A stretch of DNA of 64,000 nucleotides from Burkholderia plantarii (GTDB lineage: Bacteria; Pseudomonadota; Gammaproteobacteria; Burkholderiales; Burkholderiaceae). The notes beneath the pieces were generated by a model. The model saw only the letters and a program-made list of their open reading frames with translations, was not told where the DNA came from and did no database searches. Of the stretch, positions 30,799-39,240 are shown piece by piece (position 1 is the stretch's first letter; each line of letters begins with the position of its first letter). The stretch spans positions 682,001 through 746,000 of the forward strand of contig NZ_CP007213.1 in NCBI RefSeq assembly GCF_001411805.1, given 5' to 3'. Both the position numbers and the translations under genes were made by a program.

Positions 30799-31591
30799 CA
30801 CCCTCGAGACCCGGCCCTGGCGCGGCGGCATGTCCGGCTCCGAGCACCTGGCGAATTCGCGGTTGCGCTACAGGCGCGTGGCGGTCGCGCTTGCCGTGCT
30901 GCTGGTGCATGGACTGGGCCTGTACCTGATCGTTCATCACAGCGTGCGGCTGATCAGGCTGGAGGCCGACCGGGCCTCCGGCGCCTCGGTTCAGGTCAGG
31001 CTGGTTGCCGCGCCGACACCGCAGCCCGTGGTGAAGCCCGAGCCCAGGCCGGAGCGGCCGCCGGAACCCAAGCCCAGGCCGATCGAGAAGCCGGTGGTTC
31101 GGAAGACGGCACCCTTGCTGTCCTCGGAGGCGCCGGCTGAGCGCACCGTCGCGCCCGCCAAGACCGAGCCGGTCGAGCCGGCGCCACCGCCGCCGGTGCC
31201 GACGCCCAGCGCGGCACCGGCCCCCGCGCCGACGCCGCCCGCACCAGCACCCGCACCCGCACCCGCACCCGCACCCGGGCCCAAGCTGCTCGACACCCCG
31301 AAGCAGATCAGCGGCGCGGAGCTCAAGCAGCTCGGCTGCCGGATCCCGAGCCCGGACTATCCCCCGAAGGCCCGGCGGCTCGAGCAGGAGGGCACGGTGG
31401 TGGTGCGGCTGACCATCGGCGCGGACGGCGCGGTCAAGACGGCGCGAGTCGCACGAAGCAGCGGCTATCCGCTGCTGGACGCGGCGGCGCTGACGTCGAT
31501 CGAGGCCGGGCGTTGCCAGCCCTATACGACCGCAGGCATCCCCCGTGCCGTCGAGGCCGAGCAGCCGATCGCCTTCAACCTGAATGACTGA
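30788..31591 (+). CDS. tonB: TonB energy transducer
   Basis: A 267-aa inner-membrane protein. One N-terminal helix (about residues 30-48; VAVALAVLLVHGLGLYLIV), a Pro/Glu/Lys/Ala-rich spacer (about 70-180) with a (PA)n run encoded by a 6-bp tandem repeat at 31241-31276, and a C-terminal TonB domain with SPDYPPKARRLEQEGTVVVRLTI and SSGYPLLDAAA. It couples the proton-motive force to the receptor encoded just upstream and is dedicated to this system by its position. Confidence 0.93.
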   Translation: MISDTLETRPWRGGMSGSEHLANSRLRYRRVAVALAVLLVHGLGLYLIVHHSVRLIRLEADRASGASVQVRLVAAPTPQPVVKPEPRPERPPEPKPRPIEKPVVRKTAPLLSSEAPAERTVAPAKTEPVEPAPPPPVPTPSAAPAPAPTPPAPAPAPAPAPAPGPKLLDTPKQISGAELKQLGCRIPSPDYPPKARRLEQEGTVVVRLTIGADGAVKTARVARSSGYPLLDAAALTSIEAGRCQPYTTAGIPRAVEAEQPIAFNLND

Positions 31592-31614
31592 CCTGGAATC
31601 AACGGAGCAAAAAA

Positions 31615-32349
31615 ATGGAACAGTACGGCATCGCCAACGTCTGGCAACAGGGCGACTTCATCACCCGGTTCATCTTTGTCTTTCTTCTCGGCATGTCGGT
31701 CGTGTCCTGGTTCGTCATCGTGACCAAGGGACTGGCGAACCGGCGCCTCGAGACCATGGGCAAGCGTGCGCAGACGCGCTTCTGGTCCACTCCGTCCTTC
31801 GACGAGGGCATCAAGGCCCTGGGTGACGGCGCCGACAATCCCTATCGCGCCATGGCGCTGGCGGGCCGCGAGGCGAACGAGCAGCAGGCGGGCGGCGGCG
31901 CATCGCTGCAAGGCAGCCTGAGCGCCAGCGAGTGGGTGGCCCGCGGCCTGCGCAACGCCTTCGACGACGAGGTCGCCCGCCTGCAGAACGGCCTGGCCGT
32001 GCTCGGCTCGATCGGCAGCACCGCACCCTTCGTCGGTCTGTTCGGTACCGTGTGGGGCATCTATCACGCGCTGATGGCGATCGGCGCGTCGGGCCAGGCC
32101 AGCCTCGATCACGTCGCCGGCCCGGTGGGCGAGTCGCTGATCATGACGGCGATCGGCCTGTTCGTGGCGATCCCCGCCGTGCTCGGATTCAACTACGTCA
32201 ATCGCGGCAACAAGCGTGTCAGCCATCGCCTGAACCGGTTCGTGCATGAACTGCACGTGTACTTCATCACGGGCGCCAAGGCTCACGGCGAGGTTCGCCA
32301 GGCGCCCGCGGCGCCGGTGGCGAGCAAGCGCGTCGGCGCCGCCGCCTGA
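31615..32349 (+). CDS. exbB: ExbB-like proton channel subunit
   Basis: A 244-aa MotA/TolQ/ExbB protein. Three helices are visible: near residues 18-38 (FIFVFLLGMSVVSWFVIV), about 122-145 (VLGSIGSTAPFVGLFGTVWGIYHAL) and about 170-192 (LIMTAIGLFVAIPAVLGFNYV). The TAPFVGLFGTVWGI motif is diagnostic. It works with ExbD to energise TonB. Confidence 0.94.
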   Translation: MEQYGIANVWQQGDFITRFIFVFLLGMSVVSWFVIVTKGLANRRLETMGKRAQTRFWSTPSFDEGIKALGDGADNPYRAMALAGREANEQQAGGGASLQGSLSASEWVARGLRNAFDDEVARLQNGLAVLGSIGSTAPFVGLFGTVWGIYHALMAIGASGQASLDHVAGPVGESLIMTAIGLFVAIPAVLGFNYVNRGNKRVSHRLNRFVHELHVYFITGAKAHGEVRQAPAAPVASKRVGAAA

Positions 32350-32362
32350 TCGGGAGCCCATC

Positions 32363-32785
32363 GTGTCGATTCTCATGGATGGCAACAACGACGAAGGCGT
32401 GATGAACGACATCAACATGACGCCGCTGATCGACGTCATGTTGGTATTGCTGATCATTTTCATCGTGACACTGCCCGTCATCAACAAGGCGGTGAAGGTC
32501 GATCTGCCGAAGGCGGCGGCCCAGCCCGCCGAATCGAAAACCCAGGACATCGACCTGTCTATCACGGCCGACAAGACGGTGCTGTGGAACAAGGACGTGG
32601 TCGACGACGCGGCGCTGAGGCTGCGTGTCGCCGCGGCCGCGAAACAGGGCGATCCGCCGGCCGTCAACATCAACGCCGATCAGCACGTCGAGTACGGCAA
32701 GGTCGCCGCGATCCTCGCGGCGCTGCAGGGCGGAGGGCTGAACAAGATCAATTTCGTCATGCAGCCGGACAAGGGAACGCAATGA
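32363..32785 (+). CDS. exbD: ExbD-like proton channel subunit
   Basis: A 140-aa protein with one membrane helix (about residues 22-42) that carries the essential Asp in NMTPLIDVMLVLLIIFIVT, and a periplasmic domain. GTG at 32363 or ATG at 32375 may start it. Its stop overlaps the ABC gene start (ATGA), so the ABC protein is translationally coupled to the TonB complex. Confidence 0.93.
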   Translation: MSILMDGNNDEGVMNDINMTPLIDVMLVLLIIFIVTLPVINKAVKVDLPKAAAQPAESKTQDIDLSITADKTVLWNKDVVDDAALRLRVAAAAKQGDPPAVNINADQHVEYGKVAAILAALQGGGLNKINFVMQPDKGTQ

Positions 32786-34563
32786 TCAGGAATCGGGCAT
32801 TCCCGACCGACCGCGCCGAGGATCGGGAGGCCAGGCGTCACTTTCCCACCGTCTGGAAGCTGATCAAGCCGTACTGGACCACCAGGGACGGCATGCTGTC
32901 GGCGTTGATGCTCGCCTACGTACTCGGTGCGGGCTGGAGCCACACCTATATCGCCATCTGGCTCAATCGATGGATGCGCACGTTCTACGACGCCGTGGGA
33001 ACCGGCAGGTTTCAGGCGCTGCCGTCGATGCTGTTGCAATTCCTGCTGGTGTCGATGGCCGCCGCCGCGCTGACGGTGTCCACGGTGGTGGTGCAATCGA
33101 TCGTCGAGATTCGCTGGCGGCGATGGCTGACGACCTGGCTGGCCGAGCAATGGCTGGCCCGCCATACCTACTATCGCATCGAGCGCGACCGCTCGCTCGA
33201 GAACATCGATCAGCGTATCGCGGAGGACGCGAGGCAGTTCGTCAAGGACACCTTGCAGCTGTCGATGAATGCGCTCCAGGTACCCGTGAGCATCGTGAGC
33301 TTCAGCGTGATCCTGTGGTCGATCGGGCATTCGCTGGATCTGAATCTCGGCGGCCATCGCTACAGCATCCATGGCTATCTGGTCTACGCCGTCTTCATCT
33401 ACCAGGGGCTGTTTTTCTGGGCCACCCATCTGCTGGGGCGGCGCCTGATCACCCTCAACGCCAAGCAGAACCGCGTGGAAGGCGATTTTCGCGTGCTGAT
33501 GGTGCGGGTGCGCGAGTTCGCCGAGCAGATCGCCTTCTTCAATGGAAGCGGCGCGGAACGCACGCGATTGAACGGGTCCTTCCGCCAGGTCGTGTCGAAC
33601 CTCTATGCGCTGCTTTGGGTCAACACGCGGGTCTCGTTTTTTACCAATATCGTCGGGCAATTCAGCTCGGTGGTGCCGGTGGTGCCTACCTTGCTGGTTC
33701 TGCCGCAACTGATGACGGGCGGGATGACGTTGGGCGGGCTGATGCAATCGAACGCGGCGTTCAGTTCCGTGTCGAATTCGCTGTCGTTCTTTCCCCAGGC
33801 CTATCTGGGATTCACCGCCTGGCGCGCCGAGGCGAACCGGCTTCGCGAATTTCTCCATGTGCATGCGCACGAGCCGCAGGCAGGCGTCACGCTGGCCGCC
33901 GCGGAGCAAGGCGCCGTGGCCGCGAGGGGCGTGGTGCTGCGCGACGCGGGCGGCATGGAGCTTGCCCGCGTGCCCGACTTCTCGCTCGCGCCGGGTTCGC
34001 GCTGCCTCATCCGCGGGCGATCGGGGAGCGGAAAGAGCACGCTGCTCAGGGCCCTTGCCGGCCTCTGGCCATACGGAGAGGGCGCGATCACCCGCTGCGC
34101 CGGGAGCGCCATGTTCGTGCCGCAGCGCAGCTATCTCCCCGCCGGCACGTTGAAGGCGGTGATCGCCTACCCCGGCGAAGCGTCGGCATACACCGACAGT
34201 GAGTGCGCGGACGTGTTGCGGGCCTGCGGCCTGGGCGCCTACGTCGAATCGATGCTCGATGCCGATCGCTGGAGCGACCGGCTGTCCGGGGGGGAGCAGC
34301 AGCGCGTGGCGTTCGCGCGCGTGCTGCTGGCCCGCCCGTCGACGATCTTCCTCGACGAATGCACGTCGGCCCTCGATCCGCACAGCGAGCGCCATCTCTA
34401 CCAGTTGCTGATCGACCGCCTGCCTCAGGCCACGGTCCTCAGCGTCGCGCATCGCAACGAACTGCTGGTCTTTCATCAGCAGGTCATCGATTTTTCGCCG
34501 GAGCCGCCATCCGCGGAGCCGGGAGGTCCGGCCAAGCCGACGCCGTCCGCCTGTCCGGCATGA
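32782..34563 (+). CDS. SbmA/YddA-like ABC transporter (membrane plus ATPase)
   Basis: A 593-aa fused permease-ATPase. The membrane half (about residues 1-350) has the ABC_membrane_2/SbmA-BacA look: FYDAVGTGRFQALP, RWRRWLTTWLAEQWLARHTYYRIE, NIDQRIAEDARQF. The ATPase half has Walker A GRSGSGKST, signature LSGGEQQRVAFAR and Walker B STIFLDECTSALD. The family includes peptide importers (SbmA, BacA) and YddA/FusD. Coupling with TonB-ExbBD and TldD/E suggests it brings the ligand taken up by the receptor from periplasm to cytoplasm. Confidence 0.9.
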   Translation: MIRNRAFPTDRAEDREARRHFPTVWKLIKPYWTTRDGMLSALMLAYVLGAGWSHTYIAIWLNRWMRTFYDAVGTGRFQALPSMLLQFLLVSMAAAALTVSTVVVQSIVEIRWRRWLTTWLAEQWLARHTYYRIERDRSLENIDQRIAEDARQFVKDTLQLSMNALQVPVSIVSFSVILWSIGHSLDLNLGGHRYSIHGYLVYAVFIYQGLFFWATHLLGRRLITLNAKQNRVEGDFRVLMVRVREFAEQIAFFNGSGAERTRLNGSFRQVVSNLYALLWVNTRVSFFTNIVGQFSSVVPVVPTLLVLPQLMTGGMTLGGLMQSNAAFSSVSNSLSFFPQAYLGFTAWRAEANRLREFLHVHAHEPQAGVTLAAAEQGAVAARGVVLRDAGGMELARVPDFSLAPGSRCLIRGRSGSGKSTLLRALAGLWPYGEGAITRCAGSAMFVPQRSYLPAGTLKAVIAYPGEASAYTDSECADVLRACGLGAYVESMLDADRWSDRLSGGEQQRVAFARVLLARPSTIFLDECTSALDPHSERHLYQLLIDRLPQATVLSVAHRNELLVFHQQVIDFSPEPPSAEPGGPAKPTPSACPA

Positions 34564-34641
34564 CGCCGTGGTGGCGTCGCGACGATGTCCGGCGCGTCGG
34601 GGCGGCAAGGACGGGATTGATCTTATGAACAGGAATCTGAA

Positions 34642-35865
34642 ATGAGCGATTTGAAAAGTGTGACCGAAGCGAGCTTCGAGGCCGATGTGACGCTGAACGG
34701 CCGTCCGGTGCTGATCGACTTCTGGGCTGAATGGTGCAGACCGTGCAAGGCGCTGGCGCCGACGCTCGAGAAAGTGGCGCAGAATTTCGAAGGGAAGGTC
34801 GACGTCGTCAAGATCAACGTCGACGAACATCCCGCCTTCCGTGAGCGCTTCGGCGTGCGTGGCATTCCCGCCCTGGTGCTCATGAACGGTAGCCAGGAGC
34901 TGGGCCGTATCGTGGGCCCCCGGTCTGCCACGCAACTGGCCAGTTATCTCGATGCGCATCTGGGAATCGCCACGCAACTGGCGAAGCCCGATGCCACGCT
35001 CTCCGCGTTCGGCGGTGATGCGCGGATGAAGGCGGAGCGGATCGCACGTTTGCGTGATCATCTGGCACGCATGCAAGCCACGCCGGAGGCCCCCATGTGG
35101 CCGGAAAAGATCAATGGTGCGCTCGCCTTTGTCGTCGGCTCGTCCGATCCGGATGAATGCGCGTTCGTGCTGGGCATGCCGACCGACGTGCTGGAGGCCG
35201 TGGCGATACTCTCGACCTACCGGGGCACCCATTTGAATGCCGCGATGTTCGTCGCCGACTGGCTGGAGAGCGTACCGGTGGGCGCTAACCTCTCGGCGTT
35301 GCCGGGCCGGCTGCTGAATGCCATTCTGACCAGTCCGATCGTCTCGGACACGTTGGGCGGGGACGCGGCGTTGCTGGCGATTCGGGACGAACTGGCCGCG
35401 CTGCATGCCGCGGAGGCGGACGGCGCCCGCGAGGCGGACGCGAGGTGGGCGGCCGTGGCGCAAGCGGCCGCCGAGGCGGCCGCCCAGCCCGCCGAGGGTA
35501 ACCGGGCAAGGGCCGCCGCCGTGCTGCTCGCCGCGGCGTCTTCGTTGCCCCGGAATCCGGACATGCTGAAGGAGTTCGTCGGCGCCGTTTGCCAATTCGT
35601 TCAGGCGTGCCTGAAGGCCAAGTGCCACTGGGGTGCCGAGGACGAATCCCGCCTGTTCAAGTTGATGGACGGCATCTTCAAGCATGCGCTCGACACCGGC
35701 GCCGAGCCGCCGAGAGGCCCCGCCATGATGAAACACGTCGCCGAGATCGATGCCCGGCTGGTGGAGCGGTTCCTGTCCCATAACGAAGAAGGCCAGCGCG
35801 CTTCGCACGAGCGGGGCGGCGCGATCGGCGACATGCTGATTGCGCTCACCCGGCAGTTCGTCTGA
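34642..35865 (+). CDS. thioredoxin-domain protein with long C-terminal helical domain
   Basis: A 407-aa protein. Residues 1-108 are a thioredoxin fold with WAEWCRPCKALAPTLEKVA; the active site is CRPC rather than CGPC. Residues about 115-407 are an Ala-rich, probably helical domain that I do not recognise. The layout recalls CnoX/YbbN (thioredoxin plus TPR), a chaperone-like redox protein, but TPR motifs are not evident. No signal peptide, so it acts in the cytosol. In this run of uptake genes it may reduce or hold the imported ligand before TldD/E cleave it; this is inference. Confidence 0.8.
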   Translation: MSDLKSVTEASFEADVTLNGRPVLIDFWAEWCRPCKALAPTLEKVAQNFEGKVDVVKINVDEHPAFRERFGVRGIPALVLMNGSQELGRIVGPRSATQLASYLDAHLGIATQLAKPDATLSAFGGDARMKAERIARLRDHLARMQATPEAPMWPEKINGALAFVVGSSDPDECAFVLGMPTDVLEAVAILSTYRGTHLNAAMFVADWLESVPVGANLSALPGRLLNAILTSPIVSDTLGGDAALLAIRDELAALHAAEADGAREADARWAAVAQAAAEAAAQPAEGNRARAAAVLLAAASSLPRNPDMLKEFVGAVCQFVQACLKAKCHWGAEDESRLFKLMDGIFKHALDTGAEPPRGPAMMKHVAEIDARLVERFLSHNEEGQRASHERGGAIGDMLIALTRQFV

Positions 35866-35910
35866 GGCATCCCGATACACGATGCCTTATGGCGAAGGAG
35901 GAGCAGGCTG

Positions 35911-37269
35911 ATGCAATCGAGCCGCATGCAGTGGCAGGAGGTGGCCGCGGAACTGGAGGGTTTGACCGAGGGCGTGATCGAGCTCGCGCGGCGGGCCGGC
36001 GCACAGGGCACCCGGGTCGAGATCGAGGCCGCCGAGTCGAGCGCCGTGACCGTGACGAACGGGGTGCGCACGGAACGCAGCTTTTGCGGCACGCGGGAGA
36101 TGACGGTCACGATCCTTCGTGACGGAAAACGCGCGTTTGCCAAATCGTCGGACCTGTCGGACGACGGACTGAAGAAAGCCGTTCTCGCGGCAATCGACGG
36201 GACCGCCGCAACCGAGGCCGACCCCGCGGCCGGCCTGGCCGATCCGGCGCAACTGGCCACGGACTTTCCGGACCTGGATCTGTATCACCCGCTGGACTGG
36301 TCGCTCGACGACCTCGGCAACCACGCGCAACGTGCCGAGGACGCGGCGCGCGCGCACGATCCGTCGATCAGCACGTCGAAGGGCGTGACGGTACACACGG
36401 CGTCGGGCACCTCGCTGCTCGCGACCTCCGCGGGATTCCTCGCGGCAGCACCCTGGTCCGTCCATTCGATCGGCTGCGCCCCGGTCGCGTTCCGGGCCGG
36501 CGAACGGCAGATCGGCTTCTGGAGCGATGCGAGCCGTGCATTCGACGATCTCGCGCCGCCGGAGGCAGTCGGCGTGGCGGCCGCCAGGCGCGCGGTGGCG
36601 GGGCTTGGCGCCACGCAAATTCCGACGCAGCAATGTCCGGTGCTTTTCGAGCCGTCGGCGGCCCTCGGGCTGCTCTCGGATCTGGTGTCCGCGGTCTCGG
36701 GCGATGCGCTCTACCGCAGCGGCTCGTTCCTGAGGGGCTGCCTCGACGCCCCCCTGTTTCCCTCCCACGTGCGGCTTCGCGAGGATCCGTTCGCGAAGCG
36801 CGGCATGGCCAGCCGCTGCTTCGACAGCGACGGCATCGCGGGGCAGCGCCGGAGCGTGGTGGAGGACGGCTGCCTGCGTGGCTATTTCCTCGGACTTTAC
36901 GCGGCGCGCCGCTTGAACCTCGCTCCCACCGGCAACGGCTACGGGCCGAACAACCTCGAGATCAGCAGCACGCGTACACGGGCGGAGGACGACTTCGCCG
37001 CGATGCTCGGCATGCTGCATCGCGGGCTGCTGGTCACGGAGATGGTCGGTGGCGGAGTGAACGCGTTGACGGGAGATGTTTCGCGGGGCGCCAAGGGGTT
37101 CTGGGTGGAGAACGGCGAGATCCGGTTTCCGGTGAGCGGCATCACGATCGCATCCAATCTCGGGCGGATGTTCGGCGGGCTGCAGGCGATCGGCGGCGAT
37201 GCGCTCACCCGGGGATGGGCGACGTCGGGATCGTGGCTGATCGATGCAATGAAGGTCGGGGGAGCGTGA
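35911..37269 (+). CDS. pmbA: TldE/PmbA-like protease subunit
   Basis: A 452-aa member of the TldD/PmbA family. The N-terminal domain (RVEIEAAESSAVTVTNGVRTERSFCG) and the C-terminal half (NGYGPNNLEIS; LLVTEMVGGGVNALTGDVSRGAKGFWVENGEI) match. TldE has no metal site itself; it pairs with TldD to form a heterodimeric metalloprotease known to process microcin B17 and PQQ precursors and antitoxins. TldD follows after 3 bp, so they are co-translated. ATG follows AAGGAGGAG. This copy lies inside a TonB uptake operon rather than alone. Confidence 0.9.
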   Translation: MQSSRMQWQEVAAELEGLTEGVIELARRAGAQGTRVEIEAAESSAVTVTNGVRTERSFCGTREMTVTILRDGKRAFAKSSDLSDDGLKKAVLAAIDGTAATEADPAAGLADPAQLATDFPDLDLYHPLDWSLDDLGNHAQRAEDAARAHDPSISTSKGVTVHTASGTSLLATSAGFLAAAPWSVHSIGCAPVAFRAGERQIGFWSDASRAFDDLAPPEAVGVAAARRAVAGLGATQIPTQQCPVLFEPSAALGLLSDLVSAVSGDALYRSGSFLRGCLDAPLFPSHVRLREDPFAKRGMASRCFDSDGIAGQRRSVVEDGCLRGYFLGLYAARRLNLAPTGNGYGPNNLEISSTRTRAEDDFAAMLGMLHRGLLVTEMVGGGVNALTGDVSRGAKGFWVENGEIRFPVSGITIASNLGRMFGGLQAIGGDALTRGWATSGSWLIDAMKVGGA

Positions 37270-37272
37270 GAC

Positions 37273-38754
37273 ATGAGTGATGCAGAGCAGTTGGGGGTGC
37301 AACCTGCCACGCGCGAACAGATGCGTGCGCTGGCGCATGGCATTCTGCTGGAGCGGCATGGAATCGGCGAGGCCGCGCTGTTTTCCGCGATGGGATCGGC
37401 CCTCGGGCAACGCGGCGATTTCGTCGACATCTTCCTGAAGGAAACGACGGTGGAATCGTGGTCGCTGGAAGGCGGCGTCGTGCGTGGCAGCTCGTATCGT
37501 CGCGATGCCGGCTTCGGCATTCGCGTGTTGAAGGGGGAGGAGGCGACGCAGGCGAGTTCGCAACGGATCGACGCGGCCGCGCTTCGGCATGCCGCGGCCC
37601 GGCTGCGTGGCACAGCCAGTGGCGTTTCGCTGCACGGCTTGTCGGCCTCGCCCGTGCAGGCGCCATCGGCGCGGCCGCTCTACGATGCGGCCCACCCGCT
37701 GGAGGCAATGGGGGGCGCGGACAAGATCGCGCTGCTGAAGACACTCGACGAGGCCGCGCGGGCCGCCGACCCGCGCGTGATCGAGGTGCACGCCGTGCTG
37801 AGCGCCGTGCATGAAACGGTCTGGGTGGCGCGATGCGACGGCCTGAGCACCGGCGACGTGCGCCCGCTGCTGGCGCTCTGGATCAACGTTCGCGTCAGGT
37901 CCGGCGCGCGCGAGGAGAGTGCGAGCGGTGGCATGGGCGGGCGCTACGGGGTCCGGACATGGTCCGAGGGCGAGCTTCGCGCGTTAGCGCACGAGCGGGT
38001 GGCGGCCGCGCTCACCAAACTGCAGTCGCGGCCGGCGCCGGCCGGGAAAATGACGGTGGTGGTCGGGCCGGGCTGGAACGGCGTGCTGCTGCACGAGGCG
38101 GTCGGCCACGGACTGGAGGCGGATGGCGTGCGGCGCGGGACCTCGGCCTTCGCGGGACGCCTGGGGGAGCAGGTCGCCTCGCCGAACGTGACCATCGTCG
38201 ACGATGGCACGCTGCAGGGCGGGCGCGGTTCGCTGCATATCGACGACGAAGGGTGCGAGACGCGGCGCACGACCCTGATCGAGAACGGCGTGCTGCGCGG
38301 ATACATGCACGACCGGCTCAGCGCGCGCCTGATGGGGATGGCGCCGACCGGGAACGGCCGGCGCGCGGGCTATGCCTCGCCGCCGATGCCGCGCATGACG
38401 AACACGTTCATGCTCAACGGCGATCGTGATCCCGAGGAAATCGTCGCGTCGGTGCGGCACGGCATCTACGTCTCGGGCCTCGAGGGTGGCCAGGTCGACA
38501 TTACGAGCGGCCAGTTCGTGTTCGAGGCATCGGAAGCCTACCTGATCGAGAACGGCAGGATCACCGCGCCCGTCAAGGGCGCGACGATCACGGGGCGCGG
38601 TCCGGACACGATCCGCCACATCAGCATGGTCGGCAACGACCTCGCGTGCGATCCCGGGAAGGCGTCCTGCAGCAAGGCGGGGCAAGTGATTCCGGTGGGC
38701 GTCGGCCAACCGACCGTGAGGGTGGACGAGATGATCGTCGGAGGGACGGCGTAG
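37273..38754 (+). CDS. tldD: TldD-like metalloprotease subunit
   Basis: A 493-aa catalytic subunit. The zinc motif HEAVGHGLEAD (HExxxH, about residue 275) is intact and the conserved downstream pieces are present: NVTIVDDGTL, DDEGCETRRTTLIENGVLRGYMHDRLSARLMG, and FVFEASEAYLIENGRITAPVKGATITG. It should unfold-independently trim flexible peptides delivered to the TldD/E chamber. Together with TldE and the SbmA-like transporter it is the candidate degradation step for an imported peptide. Confidence 0.92.
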   Translation: MSDAEQLGVQPATREQMRALAHGILLERHGIGEAALFSAMGSALGQRGDFVDIFLKETTVESWSLEGGVVRGSSYRRDAGFGIRVLKGEEATQASSQRIDAAALRHAAARLRGTASGVSLHGLSASPVQAPSARPLYDAAHPLEAMGGADKIALLKTLDEAARAADPRVIEVHAVLSAVHETVWVARCDGLSTGDVRPLLALWINVRVRSGAREESASGGMGGRYGVRTWSEGELRALAHERVAAALTKLQSRPAPAGKMTVVVGPGWNGVLLHEAVGHGLEADGVRRGTSAFAGRLGEQVASPNVTIVDDGTLQGGRGSLHIDDEGCETRRTTLIENGVLRGYMHDRLSARLMGMAPTGNGRRAGYASPPMPRMTNTFMLNGDRDPEEIVASVRHGIYVSGLEGGQVDITSGQFVFEASEAYLIENGRITAPVKGATITGRGPDTIRHISMVGNDLACDPGKASCSKAGQVIPVGVGQPTVRVDEMIVGGTA

Positions 38755-38756
38755 TC

Positions 38757-39221
38757 ATGGTTTCGAGGCGTGCGACACCGGCGCGACCGCCGGCCAACCA
38801 GTGGGCCTATCGTCTGCATCAGTCCAGTTACCGGCAGCGGGAGGCCAAGACGGAGTTGCTGCCGTTGCCGAGGCCGATACGCGATGCATTGTCGCTGGAA
38901 TACCACCTTCAGCTCGAGGCGCTGCACGCCGGCGTCGGATCGCTGGTCGCGCTGCAGATCCTGATGCGGGTGGTGATTGCCACCGGCATCCTGTGCGAAT
39001 TCGGTTACGGGGATGTCGAGGGCGCGTCGTACAAGGACCTGGAAGCGATCGCGAACCAAGCGTTTTCCTCGGGCATTCAAGGGCATTTTCATTTCAACCA
39101 CGACGCGGTTCGTCTGTTCTCCAAGGTTTTGACGACGCATGACCTGCAGCTGGAAGTTGCTCCCGTCAAGGTGGTCGACGAAGTCGCGAAGCGTTTGGAA
39201 CGATACGCCAGGTCCGCCTGA
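38757..39221 (+). CDS. conserved hypothetical protein in the uptake operon
   Basis: A 154-aa soluble protein I do not recognise. Its N-terminus is basic (RRATPARPPANQWAYRLHQSSYRQ), followed by predicted helices (SLEYHLQLEALHAGVGSLVALQILMRVVIATGILCEFGYG) and a C-terminal helical part with HFHFNHDAV. It begins 2 bp after the TldD stop, so it is co-translated with TldD. A role as a TldD/E partner is only inferred. Confidence 0.75.
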   Translation: MVSRRATPARPPANQWAYRLHQSSYRQREAKTELLPLPRPIRDALSLEYHLQLEALHAGVGSLVALQILMRVVIATGILCEFGYGDVEGASYKDLEAIANQAFSSGIQGHFHFNHDAVRLFSKVLTTHDLQLEVAPVKVVDEVAKRLERYARSA

Positions 39222-39240
39222 TTCGATTGGAACCACACCC

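Noticed and set aside
31241..31276. 6-bp tandem repeat as a phase-variation tract
   Set aside because: It encodes the (PA)n spacer of TonB and changes by whole codons, so it would only alter spacer length.
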